Shown here: in pieces, positions 29,115-39,039 of the stretch
Layout of the letters: every line of letters starts with the position of its first letter
Numbering within the stretch: position 1 is the first letter of the stretch
Source of the DNA: Deltaproteobacteria bacterium
GTDB lineage: Bacteria > Desulfobacterota > Desulfuromonadia > Desulfuromonadales > BM103
Length of the DNA: 64,000 bases
Direction of reading: 5' to 3'
Assembly (NCBI GenBank): GCA_024279915.1
Contig: JAJRRB010000021.1
Span: 1-64,000 of the forward strand
Translations under genes and position numbers: made by a program
The notes under the pieces: generated by a model
Told to the model about the DNA's origin: nothing
What the model saw: only the letters and a program-made list of their open reading frames with translations
Database searches by the model: none

Positions 29115-32100
29115 ATGACTTTTGCAAATTCTCCAACCTGGCACGAGCAGCTCACAGCTGGCAATGAAGCGGCCCTTGCTGTCACTGCTACCGAAGCTGG
29201 TTTTATGGAGCCGGCAAAGACCGCAACCAACCTGATTCTACTACAGGAGGTTTTGACAGATCCCGAGCTTGTCATTGATCTTGCCAGAGAGGCATTAACA
29301 ACTGCTGATCCTGACCAGGCACTCAACAACCTCGAACGTTTGTGCGGAACAGTCGACAAAACAGACCTGCCAATCGTTCTCATCGACCAAACTTCCACCA
29401 AGCAATTATTGACAATACTCGGAGCCTCTGCCTTCCTTTCTGGCATTCTCTGTCGTCGGGCAAGTTTTTTTGCCGGTCTCTTTCAAAAAGGTCAAATCAA
29501 AAAAACAAAAACCGAAGAGCAGATGTGCACGGAGCTGCTCCAGCTGATCTCTGACGATGCAGACACTGCTGCACTGAAGAAGGGGCTGCGTGTCTACAAG
29601 GCCCAGGAGATGTTGCGCATTGGCGGTCGCGATCTGTGCGGTCTGGCAGAGCTCGAAGAAGTGACCGACGAGCTCTCGTCCTTAGCCGCTGCGACTTTGC
29701 AAAGAGCATTTGAAGTCTGTAGCATCCAGTTGCAAGCTGAGTACGGTCTCCCCATGCTTGATGCCGACGACGGCACTTCAACGGAACAAGCCGAATTCAC
29801 GATTCTCGGCATGGGTAAGTTCGGTGGCTGTGAACTGAATTTTTCTTCTGATGTCGACCTGATCTATTTTTACAGCTCTGACCGTGGTCAGACAACAGGC
29901 ATCACCGACCCCGTTCGCGGTCAGCGTAACCGGATTTCACTCCACCAGTACTTCGTGAAGTTATCCGAACTGATTAGCAAGGCGATCGGCCAGGCGACCG
30001 AAGATGGCTTCGTCTTCCGCGTTGATCTGCGCTTGCGCCCTGAAGGGAACAGTGGCGAGATGGCTAATTCTCTCGCTGCCGGAGAGATTTATTACGAGAG
30101 TTGGGGCCAGAGTTGGGAACGTTCAGCAATGCTCAAGGCCCGGCCGGTGGCCGGATCAAAAGCGCTCGGCGAACAACTGTTGCAGAGGCTGGAACCGTTC
30201 ATCTACCGCCGTCATCTCGATTACGCCATGATCGATGACATCAAGGTGATGAAACAAAAAATTGATCGCAGCCTGACGCGTGAAAAAGAGGGCGAACTGA
30301 ACCTCAAGCTGGGACATGGCGGTATTCGGGAAATCGAATTTTTTATTCAGGCCCTGCAGCTGATCAACGCTGGTAAAAACCCGCATCTACGTGAACGCAA
30401 CTCTTTAAAGGCCCTGCAACTACTCTGTGCTGAAGAGCTCATAACCATCGAAGAGAGGGACAATCTGAGCGAGGCCTACCGTTTCCTACGCACCACAGAA
30501 CATCGCATTCAGGTTGTCAACGAGCAGCAGACTCACAACTTACCGACCCGACCAGAAGAGTTGACGGCTCTGGCCAGACGCTGTGGATTTACTCACTCTG
30601 ATGAGTTCATGGCTGTTTTGCAGCAGCATAGAGAGTATGTCACAGCCATTTTCCGTGATCTCTTTTATACCAGCGAAGAAGAGTTGCCGTCGCAGGTCAG
30701 TCCTGAGGTTGCCTTTCTTTTCGATGACAATGCCGACCCGGATCTCTGTATGGACCTCCTGGAAGAGAAAGGCTTTAGCCAACCGGGAAATGCCTACGAG
30801 AGTCTTAAGGTTCTGCGTCAAGGTGGCACCAAAGGTTATCTGACCGAGCGGGCACGCCGACAGCTTGATCGAATCGCACCACTGCTTTTTCAGGAAGTAT
30901 TACACAGCCCGGATCCACCGATGGCTCTGGCGAATATGGAAAAATTCCTGCAGGCTTGTCGACGGGCACGTGGCACTTATTATGCCCTGCTTGCTGAAAA
31001 CCATGAGATCATCAAAGTTCTGGTCTCCCTTTTTGCCACCAGCCAGTTTCTTTCGCGCAACTTTATTCAGCACCCGGAAGTTCTTGACTCACTGGTTTCA
31101 AGGAGCTATGCCCAGAACGTCAAGGAACCTGAAGATCTCACTGCAGAGCTGTCAGGACATCTTGCCAACGCATCTCATTACGAAGAAAAGCTGAACACTC
31201 TGCGCCGCTTCCGCAATGAAGAGTTCCTGCGTATCGCCCTCAACGATCTTCATGGTCACACACCACAAGGCCAAACCACTCGACAGCTGTCGTTAGTGGC
31301 CGATGCCTGCCTGCAGCAGGCCTTGATCATGGCACGTGAAGAGCTCCTGGAGCGATACGGTTTACCATATTGCCCGGACGACAACGGCGCTTCTCACGAA
31401 GCAGAGTTTGTGATTGTCGGCATGGGCAAACTTGGTGGCATGGAATTAAATTATCACTCTGATCTTGATATCATCTTTATTTATGAAGGTGAGGGAGATA
31501 CCAGACCGGTTGAGGGGACCGATCCGGAGCGGTTCAGACCCCAGACCAACAAACAGTACTTTATACGCCTGGCCCAGAGAATCATCTCCGTTTTGACCAT
31601 GATCACTCAGGAAGGATATGTTTATGAGATCGACACTCGCCTGCGGCCATCCGGTAATCAGGGTCAGCTGGTCTCTTCACTGCCAGCTTATCGTGAATAC
31701 CACGAAGGCTCTGCCGCGCCATGGGAGCGTCAGGCACTGATCAAGGCCAGAGTGGCTGCTGGTTCAGGGAAATTGGCCTCAAGCTATGAAGCCCTGACTG
31801 CTGAGATCGTCTACGAGCGACCCTTGCCGGAGAACCTTGCCGAAGAGATCTGTCGCCTACGACAACGTATGGAAAAGGAACTCGGCAAAGAGGATGAGCG
31901 GCAACGCAACATTAAAACAGGCCGCGGCGGTATGGTTGATGTTGAATTCATCGCCCAATATCTACAGTTGCTGCACGGTAAAGAAAAGCCTGCACTACGC
32001 TGCCGCAACCTGGTGGAGGCTCTCTCAAACCTGCAGAGTGAAAACTTGATTTCGACATTGGACTATGAGAATCTAACCACTGGCTACAAGTTCCTGCGAC

Positions 32101-32309
32101 GTCTGGAGAACAAGCTGCGTCTGGTTCATGACCAGTCAGTTAACGAATTAACTGCCGATTCCAAGGCTCTCGCCAAACTGGCCAGACACCTCGGCTACCC
32201 AGACACGTCAGGACATCCGGAAAAGTTATTTCTGGAAGAATACGCCAGCACAACCCAGACCATTCGAGAGACTTTTGGCCGTATCCTGGCGTGCACGGAG
32301 AACATTTGA
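29115..32309 (+). CDS. glnE: Bifunctional glutamine synthetase adenylyltransferase/deadenylylase
   Basis: Two GxGKxGGxELNxxSDxDxIF modules; 1064 aa. Confidence 0.96.
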   Translation: MTFANSPTWHEQLTAGNEAALAVTATEAGFMEPAKTATNLILLQEVLTDPELVIDLAREALTTADPDQALNNLERLCGTVDKTDLPIVLIDQTSTKQLLTILGASAFLSGILCRRASFFAGLFQKGQIKKTKTEEQMCTELLQLISDDADTAALKKGLRVYKAQEMLRIGGRDLCGLAELEEVTDELSSLAAATLQRAFEVCSIQLQAEYGLPMLDADDGTSTEQAEFTILGMGKFGGCELNFSSDVDLIYFYSSDRGQTTGITDPVRGQRNRISLHQYFVKLSELISKAIGQATEDGFVFRVDLRLRPEGNSGEMANSLAAGEIYYESWGQSWERSAMLKARPVAGSKALGEQLLQRLEPFIYRRHLDYAMIDDIKVMKQKIDRSLTREKEGELNLKLGHGGIREIEFFIQALQLINAGKNPHLRERNSLKALQLLCAEELITIEERDNLSEAYRFLRTTEHRIQVVNEQQTHNLPTRPEELTALARRCGFTHSDEFMAVLQQHREYVTAIFRDLFYTSEEELPSQVSPEVAFLFDDNADPDLCMDLLEEKGFSQPGNAYESLKVLRQGGTKGYLTERARRQLDRIAPLLFQEVLHSPDPPMALANMEKFLQACRRARGTYYALLAENHEIIKVLVSLFATSQFLSRNFIQHPEVLDSLVSRSYAQNVKEPEDLTAELSGHLANASHYEEKLNTLRRFRNEEFLRIALNDLHGHTPQGQTTRQLSLVADACLQQALIMAREELLERYGLPYCPDDNGASHEAEFVIVGMGKLGGMELNYHSDLDIIFIYEGEGDTRPVEGTDPERFRPQTNKQYFIRLAQRIISVLTMITQEGYVYEIDTRLRPSGNQGQLVSSLPAYREYHEGSAAPWERQALIKARVAAGSGKLASSYEALTAEIVYERPLPENLAEEICRLRQRMEKELGKEDERQRNIKTGRGGMVDVEFIAQYLQLLHGKEKPALRCRNLVEALSNLQSENLISTLDYENLTTGYKFLRRLENKLRLVHDQSVNELTADSKALAKLARHLGYPDTSGHPEKLFLEEYASTTQTIRETFGRILACTENI

Positions 32310-32310
32310 C

Positions 32311-34308
32311 ATGGGTCATGAGGGGGACAGCAAACACATTCTGATGGTTGACGACGACCCGAATATCCGTCGTTTTCTCGCTGAGTCCCTGCGCCTGCAC
32401 GGCTACGAAGTCCACAGCTTTGAAGATGCGGAAGCAGCTCTTCTGGAGCTGGATAAACACAATTTTGACCTGGCCCTGCTGGATATTCTTCTACCCGGAA
32501 CCAACGGACTGCAACTCTGCCGTAAGCTAAGATCGCTGCCAAAGACCAAAGAACTTCCGGTCATCATGATGACCGCCTTTTACAAACAAGCAGACCATAT
32601 TCGCGATGCCCGCGAACAGTACGGTGCAACGGACTACCTGCTCAAACCGTTCCCTCTGAAAACACTTCACGAGAAGATCGATGCCCTGATAGGTGCCCCC
32701 ACAGCGGCATCAGATACAGAACGTCTCAGTATCGAAGGCAAACTTACCGAGACCGGTCTGCCACGCATCCTGCACAACCTTTACAGCCTGCGTGCAACCG
32801 GACTGTTGCACCTGGAGAACAACGACGTCAAGAAAGTCGTCTACATACGCAACGGCTATCCTCTTTTCGCGCGTTCAAACCTGGTGCGAGAGTTTCTTGG
32901 TCAGATACTCGTACGTACCGGACATCTCAGCAACGAGGACCTGGAAAAATCTCTGCAAGTCGCCAAAGAAAAGGGCCAGCGTCACGGCATGGCCCTGATC
33001 GAAATGGGTCTGCTCACTCCACACCAGTTGAACGACGTCCTGCGCAATCAAGTACTCGAAAAACTCCTCGACACATTTTCCTGGTCAGACGGTCGTTACC
33101 GGTTCATGCAGGCTCGCGAGTTCAAAAAGGGCATCACCAGTATCGACCTGTCTCCAGCTAACCTGATTCTACAGGGATTACGCGACTATGCCAGCCGTGA
33201 GCAGGTCCTGAAGATACTCGAACCGCATCTTGACAGCTATCTGCAGCAAGCCGAGAACCCTCTCTACCGTTTCCAGGAGATCCAACTCACTGCCAATGAG
33301 GAACGTATCCTGGCAAGCTGCCAGGGCAGTACAACCTTACACGATGTTCTCAAACGACATTTGTTGTCACGCAAGGAGGCAGAGCCCCTGCTGGCCACTC
33401 TACTGAGTACGGGAATACTGGTCGCACGACTCGAACCGGAGATTGTATCTGTCGAGTCCGGTGGCGATGAAACAGTGGATCTTCGTACTCGCCGGGAAAC
33501 CTTTTTGAAGGACTATGCCTGGATGATGGAGCAGGACTATTTCACACTGCTCGGCGTGAGTGAGTCTGATTCCCGTGATCAGGTGCGCAAGTCTTACTAC
33601 AGTCTGGTTAAGAAATATCATCCGGACCGCTTTTTCGAACAGGACGTTCTGCTTGACCTGAGAGACAAGGTGAATGCTCTCTTTCAACGTATCAGTGATG
33701 CTCACGAAACGCTGAGTGATGAGACGACCAAAGCTCGTTATATAGGGGATCGTAAGGGAAGCCCAGTCAGGTCGACCACCAATCTTGAGACGATTCTCAA
33801 GGCAGAGACAGCCTTTCAGAAGGGTGTGGTTCTCTTCCGCGTCAAAAAATACAACGAAGCACAAAAAACCTTTGCTGAGGCTCTGGAATTGAGTCCTAAT
33901 GAAGCGGAATATCTCATGTATCAGGCGTGGTCAGCCTACAAGGCTAATCCCAGATCAACTGAGGTCGTCATCAATACCCGCAAGAAACTGATCAGAGCGA
34001 CAGAATTGAGCCCCAAGTTGAGTCTGGCCCACTTATATCTTGGCTACCTCTCTAAAGATGAAGGCAATGAGAGAGAAGCACAGCGTCGTTTCGAACGGGC
34101 AATCCTCTGCAATCCAAATTGCACTGAAGCTCTCCGTGAATTACGGCTGATGAGTATGCGTAAGGAAAAGCAAAAAAAGAGAAGAAGGGACTCTTTGGTA
34201 GAATGTTCAGTTAGCGGCCTGTTAGACAATCAGCGCTGCGAAGAGTCTGTCACATCCCAAGGATCTACCGGCACATCTAGCCAACTGACGCAAGGATCGT
34301 TCAGTTGA
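32311..34308 (+). CDS. REC - DUF4388 - J-domain - TPR multidomain regulator (C-terminus probably altered by a -1 frameshift; -1 frame would stop at 34214)
   Basis: HILMVDDDPNIRRFLAESL...LLDILLPG...LLKPF; DYFTLLGVSESDSRDQVRKSYYSLVKKYHPDRF (HPD); TPR-like repeats after; coupled to glnE (TGA c ATG). Confidence 0.85.
   Translation: MGHEGDSKHILMVDDDPNIRRFLAESLRLHGYEVHSFEDAEAALLELDKHNFDLALLDILLPGTNGLQLCRKLRSLPKTKELPVIMMTAFYKQADHIRDAREQYGATDYLLKPFPLKTLHEKIDALIGAPTAASDTERLSIEGKLTETGLPRILHNLYSLRATGLLHLENNDVKKVVYIRNGYPLFARSNLVREFLGQILVRTGHLSNEDLEKSLQVAKEKGQRHGMALIEMGLLTPHQLNDVLRNQVLEKLLDTFSWSDGRYRFMQAREFKKGITSIDLSPANLILQGLRDYASREQVLKILEPHLDSYLQQAENPLYRFQEIQLTANEERILASCQGSTTLHDVLKRHLLSRKEAEPLLATLLSTGILVARLEPEIVSVESGGDETVDLRTRRETFLKDYAWMMEQDYFTLLGVSESDSRDQVRKSYYSLVKKYHPDRFFEQDVLLDLRDKVNALFQRISDAHETLSDETTKARYIGDRKGSPVRSTTNLETILKAETAFQKGVVLFRVKKYNEAQKTFAEALELSPNEAEYLMYQAWSAYKANPRSTEVVINTRKKLIRATELSPKLSLAHLYLGYLSKDEGNEREAQRRFERAILCNPNCTEALRELRLMSMRKEKQKKRRRDSLVECSVSGLLDNQRCEESVTSQGSTGTSSQLTQGSFS
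34212..34233. repeat. Possible degenerate half of type E element (tagcggcctgttagacaatcag)
   Basis: Resembles tagcagcctgtcggacaatcag terminus of element 7150-7317. Confidence 0.4.
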
Positions 34309-34940
34309 ATATTCTCCGTGACACAAGCACTTTCGATACAGGCCTTTTCGATAAAACGCCGAAGCATGTCGAGATCGTGTTCATTGGAGAATTTGAAAAG
34401 AACCCCAATTTGAGGTTTGAACCGCTTCTTGGAATCTCCAGCAGGAATGCAATACAAGACCTCTGCCGGAGTTCTGAACACCTTACCTGCCAGTTTGAAT
34501 GCAATATCCACCACCTTGCCACGCGGTATTTCATGCGCGCAGGTAATGCGTCCACCACGCCCAGAGAGAGAGACCAGGCAACCGTCAAACCAGTCATTTT
34601 CAATTTTCAGATCAACATCGGCTTCCATGACAACCCGGATATGGCGACGAGGGGTCGGGAACAAGTGGGCTTCCAGCAGATGATATAGACGGGTTAAGGA
34701 GATGGGAATTTCAAGAAACTCCCCTTCCGACAGCGGCATGGGGGTCAGCCAAACCACCTGGGCTTCATGCTCAGACAATTTAACCCCGCGCTCAGCAAAG
34801 ATAACTTTCGCCGCAGACAGATCTTCTACGGCAAAGAACCGCCAATTGGCAAGAATACGGTTTAAAAGTCTGTTGAATTTCAGGTTGCGCGTTACAACAG
34901 CAACCTGTTTGATATTGGATTGTTCGCCCCCAAGTAACAT
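34230..34940 (-). CDS. PilZ-domain protein with N-terminal extension
   Basis: PTPRRHIRVVMEADVDLKIENDWFDGCLVSLSGRGGRI, PilZ RxxxR and D/NxSxxG-like spacing. Confidence 0.7.
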   Translation of the reverse strand: MLLGGEQSNIKQVAVVTRNLKFNRLLNRILANWRFFAVEDLSAAKVIFAERGVKLSEHEAQVVWLTPMPLSEGEFLEIPISLTRLYHLLEAHLFPTPRRHIRVVMEADVDLKIENDWFDGCLVSLSGRGGRITCAHEIPRGKVVDIAFKLAGKVFRTPAEVLYCIPAGDSKKRFKPQIGVLFKFSNEHDLDMLRRFIEKACIESACVTENIQLNDPCVSWLDVPVDPWDVTDSSQR

Positions 34941-35078
34941 TGTGTTACTTACTCCCTCTTAGATTTAATCCATAACTCACGAGTATTCTACAACAAACAG
35001 CACAATTTTTATCCTAGAAACCACAGTTAATCTTGAAAAATATTCCATGTCCACATGCGGTTGATTACCCACCACACT

Positions 35079-35852
35079 CTACAAATCTGTTTCCATTTTT
35101 TTGACCACTGCGCGGTCCAGCAAATGCCGCGGTTGTACATTGTCCAGAGCGCGAATCATGCTGCGCTTAACGTGACGATTGTCTTTATGCAATTCAGTGA
35201 GCAGTCGTTTCATTCTCTGGCGATTCTGGTCTTCCTCTCCCATCACAGGACAACCACAATCTATAATTGGAAATTCATTCTGCTTGGAGAACTTTATTAT
35301 ATCGGATTCTTCCACATAAACCAGAGGCCGAATCACTGTATGTCGTTTATTATCCGCCAACATCTTAGGACTCATAGCTGCCAATTTGCCAGAGTAGAAC
35401 TGGTTGAGAAGTAACGTCTCAATGAAGTCATCAAGATGATGACCGAGCGCAATCTTGTTACATTCAAGTCGATCCGCCACGTCATAGAGAACTCCCCGGC
35501 GTAGCCGGGCGCAAAAAGCGCAATATGAGGAACCAGGATGTCGCTTCTCCTCGATAATCTGCGAGCAGTTAGTTGCTTCCATATGTACTTGGAAACCACA
35601 CTCTTTCAAGTAGTCTTCCAGAACATCTTTGCGATAACCGGGGAACCCGGCATCGACATTAACTGCAATCAGTTCGTACTGAATCGGAGCACGGCGGCGT
35701 AGCTGCTCGAGGATATGCAACAGGACATAAGAATCCTTACCACCGGAAACGGCGACTGCAATCCGGTCACCCTCCTCAATCAGACCAAATTCGCCAACAG
35801 CTTTTCCGGTCAGTTTTTTGATTCTTCGAAATTGGCTATTATCGAGTAGCAT
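35079..35852 (-). CDS. ttcA: tRNA 2-thiocytidine biosynthesis protein TtcA-like
   Basis: IAVAVSGGKDSYVLLHIL (PP-loop); SSYCAFCARLRRGVLYDVA; ALGHHLDDFIETLLLN. Confidence 0.9.
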   Translation of the reverse strand: MLLDNSQFRRIKKLTGKAVGEFGLIEEGDRIAVAVSGGKDSYVLLHILEQLRRRAPIQYELIAVNVDAGFPGYRKDVLEDYLKECGFQVHMEATNCSQIIEEKRHPGSSYCAFCARLRRGVLYDVADRLECNKIALGHHLDDFIETLLLNQFYSGKLAAMSPKMLADNKRHTVIRPLVYVEESDIIKFSKQNEFPIIDCGCPVMGEEDQNRQRMKRLLTELHKDNRHVKRSMIRALDNVQPRHLLDRAVVKKMETDL

Positions 35853-35868
35853 TGTCGAGGACCTGCCT

Positions 35869-38800
35869 TTAATTTTCTGTTTCAATACGATGGTCTGCAT
35901 GTCTCTCTTGCAGACCAATAAACTGTCGAGCATCTTCCAGAATCAGGTAGAGAGAAGGAACCAGCAACAAGGTAATACCGGTGGCAAAAAGGATCCCGAA
36001 AGCCAGACTGATCGCCATTGGTATGAGAAACTGAGCTTGTACGCTGGTTTCCAGGATAATCGGCATAAGACCAAAAAATGTTGTCAAAGAGGTTAACAGA
36101 ATAGGTCGAAAACGTCTTTGACCGGCCTCTATAACCGCGTCCAGCAGCGGCTTACCCTTCCTTCGCATCCGATTGGTGTAGTCTATCAGCAGCAAGGAAT
36201 CGTTGACAACCACACCGGTCAGGGCAACAATTCCGAACATACTCAGGATGCTCAGGTCGTACCCCATAATATAATGCCCGAGGGTTGCACCGACGATACC
36301 GAAAGGGATCGCAGTCATGATCAACAGCGGTTGGGAATAACTTCGGAAAGGAATCGCCAGCAGGGCAAAGATAATGATCAATACCAGCTTGAAGCCGTTA
36401 AACATACTCTCCATCGATTCCCGTCGATTCTTATCCTCACCTTCCATGTCATAACTTAAGCCCGGATAATCAGCCATCAGTTTCGGCAAAGCTGTTGACT
36501 TGATTTCGGCGAGGATCTCTTCTGCATTGGCAGTATGACTATCCACTGTCGCAGTCACATTGATCACTCGCTTGCGATCGCTCCGATTGATCTTACTGAA
36601 GCCACGGCTCTCAACCAGAGTCGCAGCCCGATCCAGTGGAATCTCACCGCCGCCCGGAACCCTGATACGCATATTTTCGAGATCCCAGAATCGCTGACGA
36701 CTCTCTTCAGGATAGCGGACCAGAACTTTGACTTCATTTCGACCCCGCTGCAATCGCAATGCTTCCGAGCCGTAAAAAGCGCCGCGCAACTGTCGGCCCA
36801 GGTTCTCTTCAGTGATTCCAAGAGTGCGTGCTTCAGGCTTCAATCGAACTTTAACCTCTCGTTTGCCAAGCGTGTAATTGTCGGTAATGTCACCCGTGCC
36901 CGGGTATGTGGCAATGATGCCCTTGAGACGTTCAGCCGCCTCATCGAGAACGGTAAAATCCTCGTGAGCCAGTTGAATATCGATATTGGCACCAAGATGA
37001 ATCAGGTTCGAAGTAAAAGTTAAGGTTTCCACCCCCACGATCTCTCCCAAACTCTCTCGCCAACGGTTGGCGATCTCGGTTGCCGTCACCGCACGATTCT
37101 CACTCGGGGTCAAAAACATGGAGATACTGGCAAGGTTCCCGCCCGAACTGGAAAAATTACCAGCTGGCCCTCGATCCGTCGTTGCCGAACCAACATTCGC
37201 ATAGACATGACGCATGACAGAAACGCCCGGCGGAAGCTCTTTATCATACTCGGCAACTGCGTCAAGCCCAGCGTTGACGACCTGTTCCTGAATCTGGGTG
37301 GTTAATCCTACGGGGCTTCCCGGAGCCAACTCAAGAGCAACCTGGATGACGTTACTGTCAACCGTAGGCATAAATCTAAATTTGACAATTCCGCCGCCGA
37401 CCAGACCGAAGCCAACAAACATCAGAACCGCACAGGCCACAGCGACAGTCGTGTAGCGATTCTTCAAGCAAAGATCAAGGGTCTTCCGATACGGACCGTT
37501 AATAAATTTCTGCAGGGCGCTGCCGAAACGCCGCCGATTCTTATCGAGGATGCCCAGTAAGCCACCCGGGGTCTGCCGGGGTTTACCAATTGACAAATGA
37601 GCAGGCAAGATGAAAAGCCCTTCAACAAGAGACACCAGCAGAATTATTATGACAATCGCAGGAATTACCATGATGAACTTGCCCATGATGCCACTGGTAA
37701 AGAGCAAAGGCAAAAACGCCGTTACCGAAGTCAGGATCGCAAAGACTACCGGTTGGGCAACCTCGATAGTGCCATCGATGGCCGCTTGCAGATAGGGCTT
37801 GCCGGTTTGGCGGTGTTCATAAGTATTTTCACCAATGACAATCGCATCGTCGACCACGATGCCAAGCGCCATGATAAAAGCAAAGAGTGAGATCATGTTG
37901 ATCGAGACATCGATTGCCGGCATGAAGAGCAACGCACCGCAAAACGAGATAGGGATGCCAAGCATAACCCAGAGGGCCAGGCGAATTTCAAGGAAAAGGC
38001 TGAGAGTAAAAGAGACCAGCACCAAACCAATCATGGCATTTCTGACGAGGAGGTCCTTACGACTTTTGAAAAGTTCCGAGTTATCGTTCCAGGTGGCAAG
38101 TTTGACGGATTCCGGAAACTGACGCCGTTTGGCCTCGACATACTTTTTGACGGTGTCGGCTATTTCCGTCGGCTTCTGGTTACCAACCCGGTAGACCTTG
38201 GCCATGGCTGCTGGCAGGCCATCGAAGAGGCCAAACTGGTCAGTCTCCTCGAAGCTATCCTTAACGATGGCGATATCGCCGATGGTGACTTCTGTACCAT
38301 CAGGAGTGGTCAGGACAACAATACTGGCATATTCATGACCGACATAGCGTCGTTCCTTGGTTCTGACAAGAATCTCGCCGGAACCGGTTTTTATTGTCCC
38401 GCCAGGTAGATCGAGAGATGCCTGGCGAACCCGTTGCGCAATCTGGTCAAAAGTCAGATCATAGCGGCGCAGGTTGGTTTCATCGATCTCAATAGAAATT
38501 TCATAGGGACGCACACCGCTCAGATCAACCTGGGTGATATTCGGTTCCAGCAGAAGTTCATCGCGGACCTGCTCAGCCAGCTCCCGTAAGCTGCGTTCCG
38601 GCAAGTTGCCGAAGACCACCACTGAGATGACCTCACGTCGGTTGAGCATCTTACTGACCACCGGTTTTTCAGCATCATTCGGGAAAGTGATGATCCGGTC
38701 GACTTCGCTCTTGATATCCTGTAAAACCAGATCGATATCAGCATCAGTTGTGATCTCTGCAGTGACAACCCCGTAACCTTCAGCAGCCACTGATTTAACC

Positions 38801-39039
38801 TGTTTGATGCCGTCAACTCCGGTCAGGTTTTCCTCAATTTTGAGAATGACCCCCTCTTCAACTTCTTCCGGTCCGGCACCGGGATAAACCACGCTCACCT
38901 GAATACGATCAAGGGTTATATCCGGGAAAACCTCCTGTTTGATACTGAAACCGAGGATCAAACCGCCAATGATTAATACCAGCATCAACAGGTTGGCGGC
39001 GACGTGATTCTCCGCCATCCAGCGAATTGCTCCGTTCAT
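35869..39039 (-). CDS. RND efflux transporter permease (AcrB/HAE1-type)
   Basis: 1056 aa; MNGAIRWMAENHVAANLLMLVLIIGG...VVYPGAGPEEVEE; FGIVALTGVVVNDSLLLIDYTN. Confidence 0.95.
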   Translation of the reverse strand: MNGAIRWMAENHVAANLLMLVLIIGGLILGFSIKQEVFPDITLDRIQVSVVYPGAGPEEVEEGVILKIEENLTGVDGIKQVKSVAAEGYGVVTAEITTDADIDLVLQDIKSEVDRIITFPNDAEKPVVSKMLNRREVISVVVFGNLPERSLRELAEQVRDELLLEPNITQVDLSGVRPYEISIEIDETNLRRYDLTFDQIAQRVRQASLDLPGGTIKTGSGEILVRTKERRYVGHEYASIVVLTTPDGTEVTIGDIAIVKDSFEETDQFGLFDGLPAAMAKVYRVGNQKPTEIADTVKKYVEAKRRQFPESVKLATWNDNSELFKSRKDLLVRNAMIGLVLVSFTLSLFLEIRLALWVMLGIPISFCGALLFMPAIDVSINMISLFAFIMALGIVVDDAIVIGENTYEHRQTGKPYLQAAIDGTIEVAQPVVFAILTSVTAFLPLLFTSGIMGKFIMVIPAIVIIILLVSLVEGLFILPAHLSIGKPRQTPGGLLGILDKNRRRFGSALQKFINGPYRKTLDLCLKNRYTTVAVACAVLMFVGFGLVGGGIVKFRFMPTVDSNVIQVALELAPGSPVGLTTQIQEQVVNAGLDAVAEYDKELPPGVSVMRHVYANVGSATTDRGPAGNFSSSGGNLASISMFLTPSENRAVTATEIANRWRESLGEIVGVETLTFTSNLIHLGANIDIQLAHEDFTVLDEAAERLKGIIATYPGTGDITDNYTLGKREVKVRLKPEARTLGITEENLGRQLRGAFYGSEALRLQRGRNEVKVLVRYPEESRQRFWDLENMRIRVPGGGEIPLDRAATLVESRGFSKINRSDRKRVINVTATVDSHTANAEEILAEIKSTALPKLMADYPGLSYDMEGEDKNRRESMESMFNGFKLVLIIIFALLAIPFRSYSQPLLIMTAIPFGIVGATLGHYIMGYDLSILSMFGIVALTGVVVNDSLLLIDYTNRMRRKGKPLLDAVIEAGQRRFRPILLTSLTTFFGLMPIILETSVQAQFLIPMAISLAFGILFATGITLLLVPSLYLILEDARQFIGLQERHADHRIETEN

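Noticed and set aside
34230-34308. Functional 79-bp convergent overlap between J-domain gene and PilZ gene
   Set aside because: Overlap disappears if the A7 frameshift is corrected; the -1 frame stops at 34214
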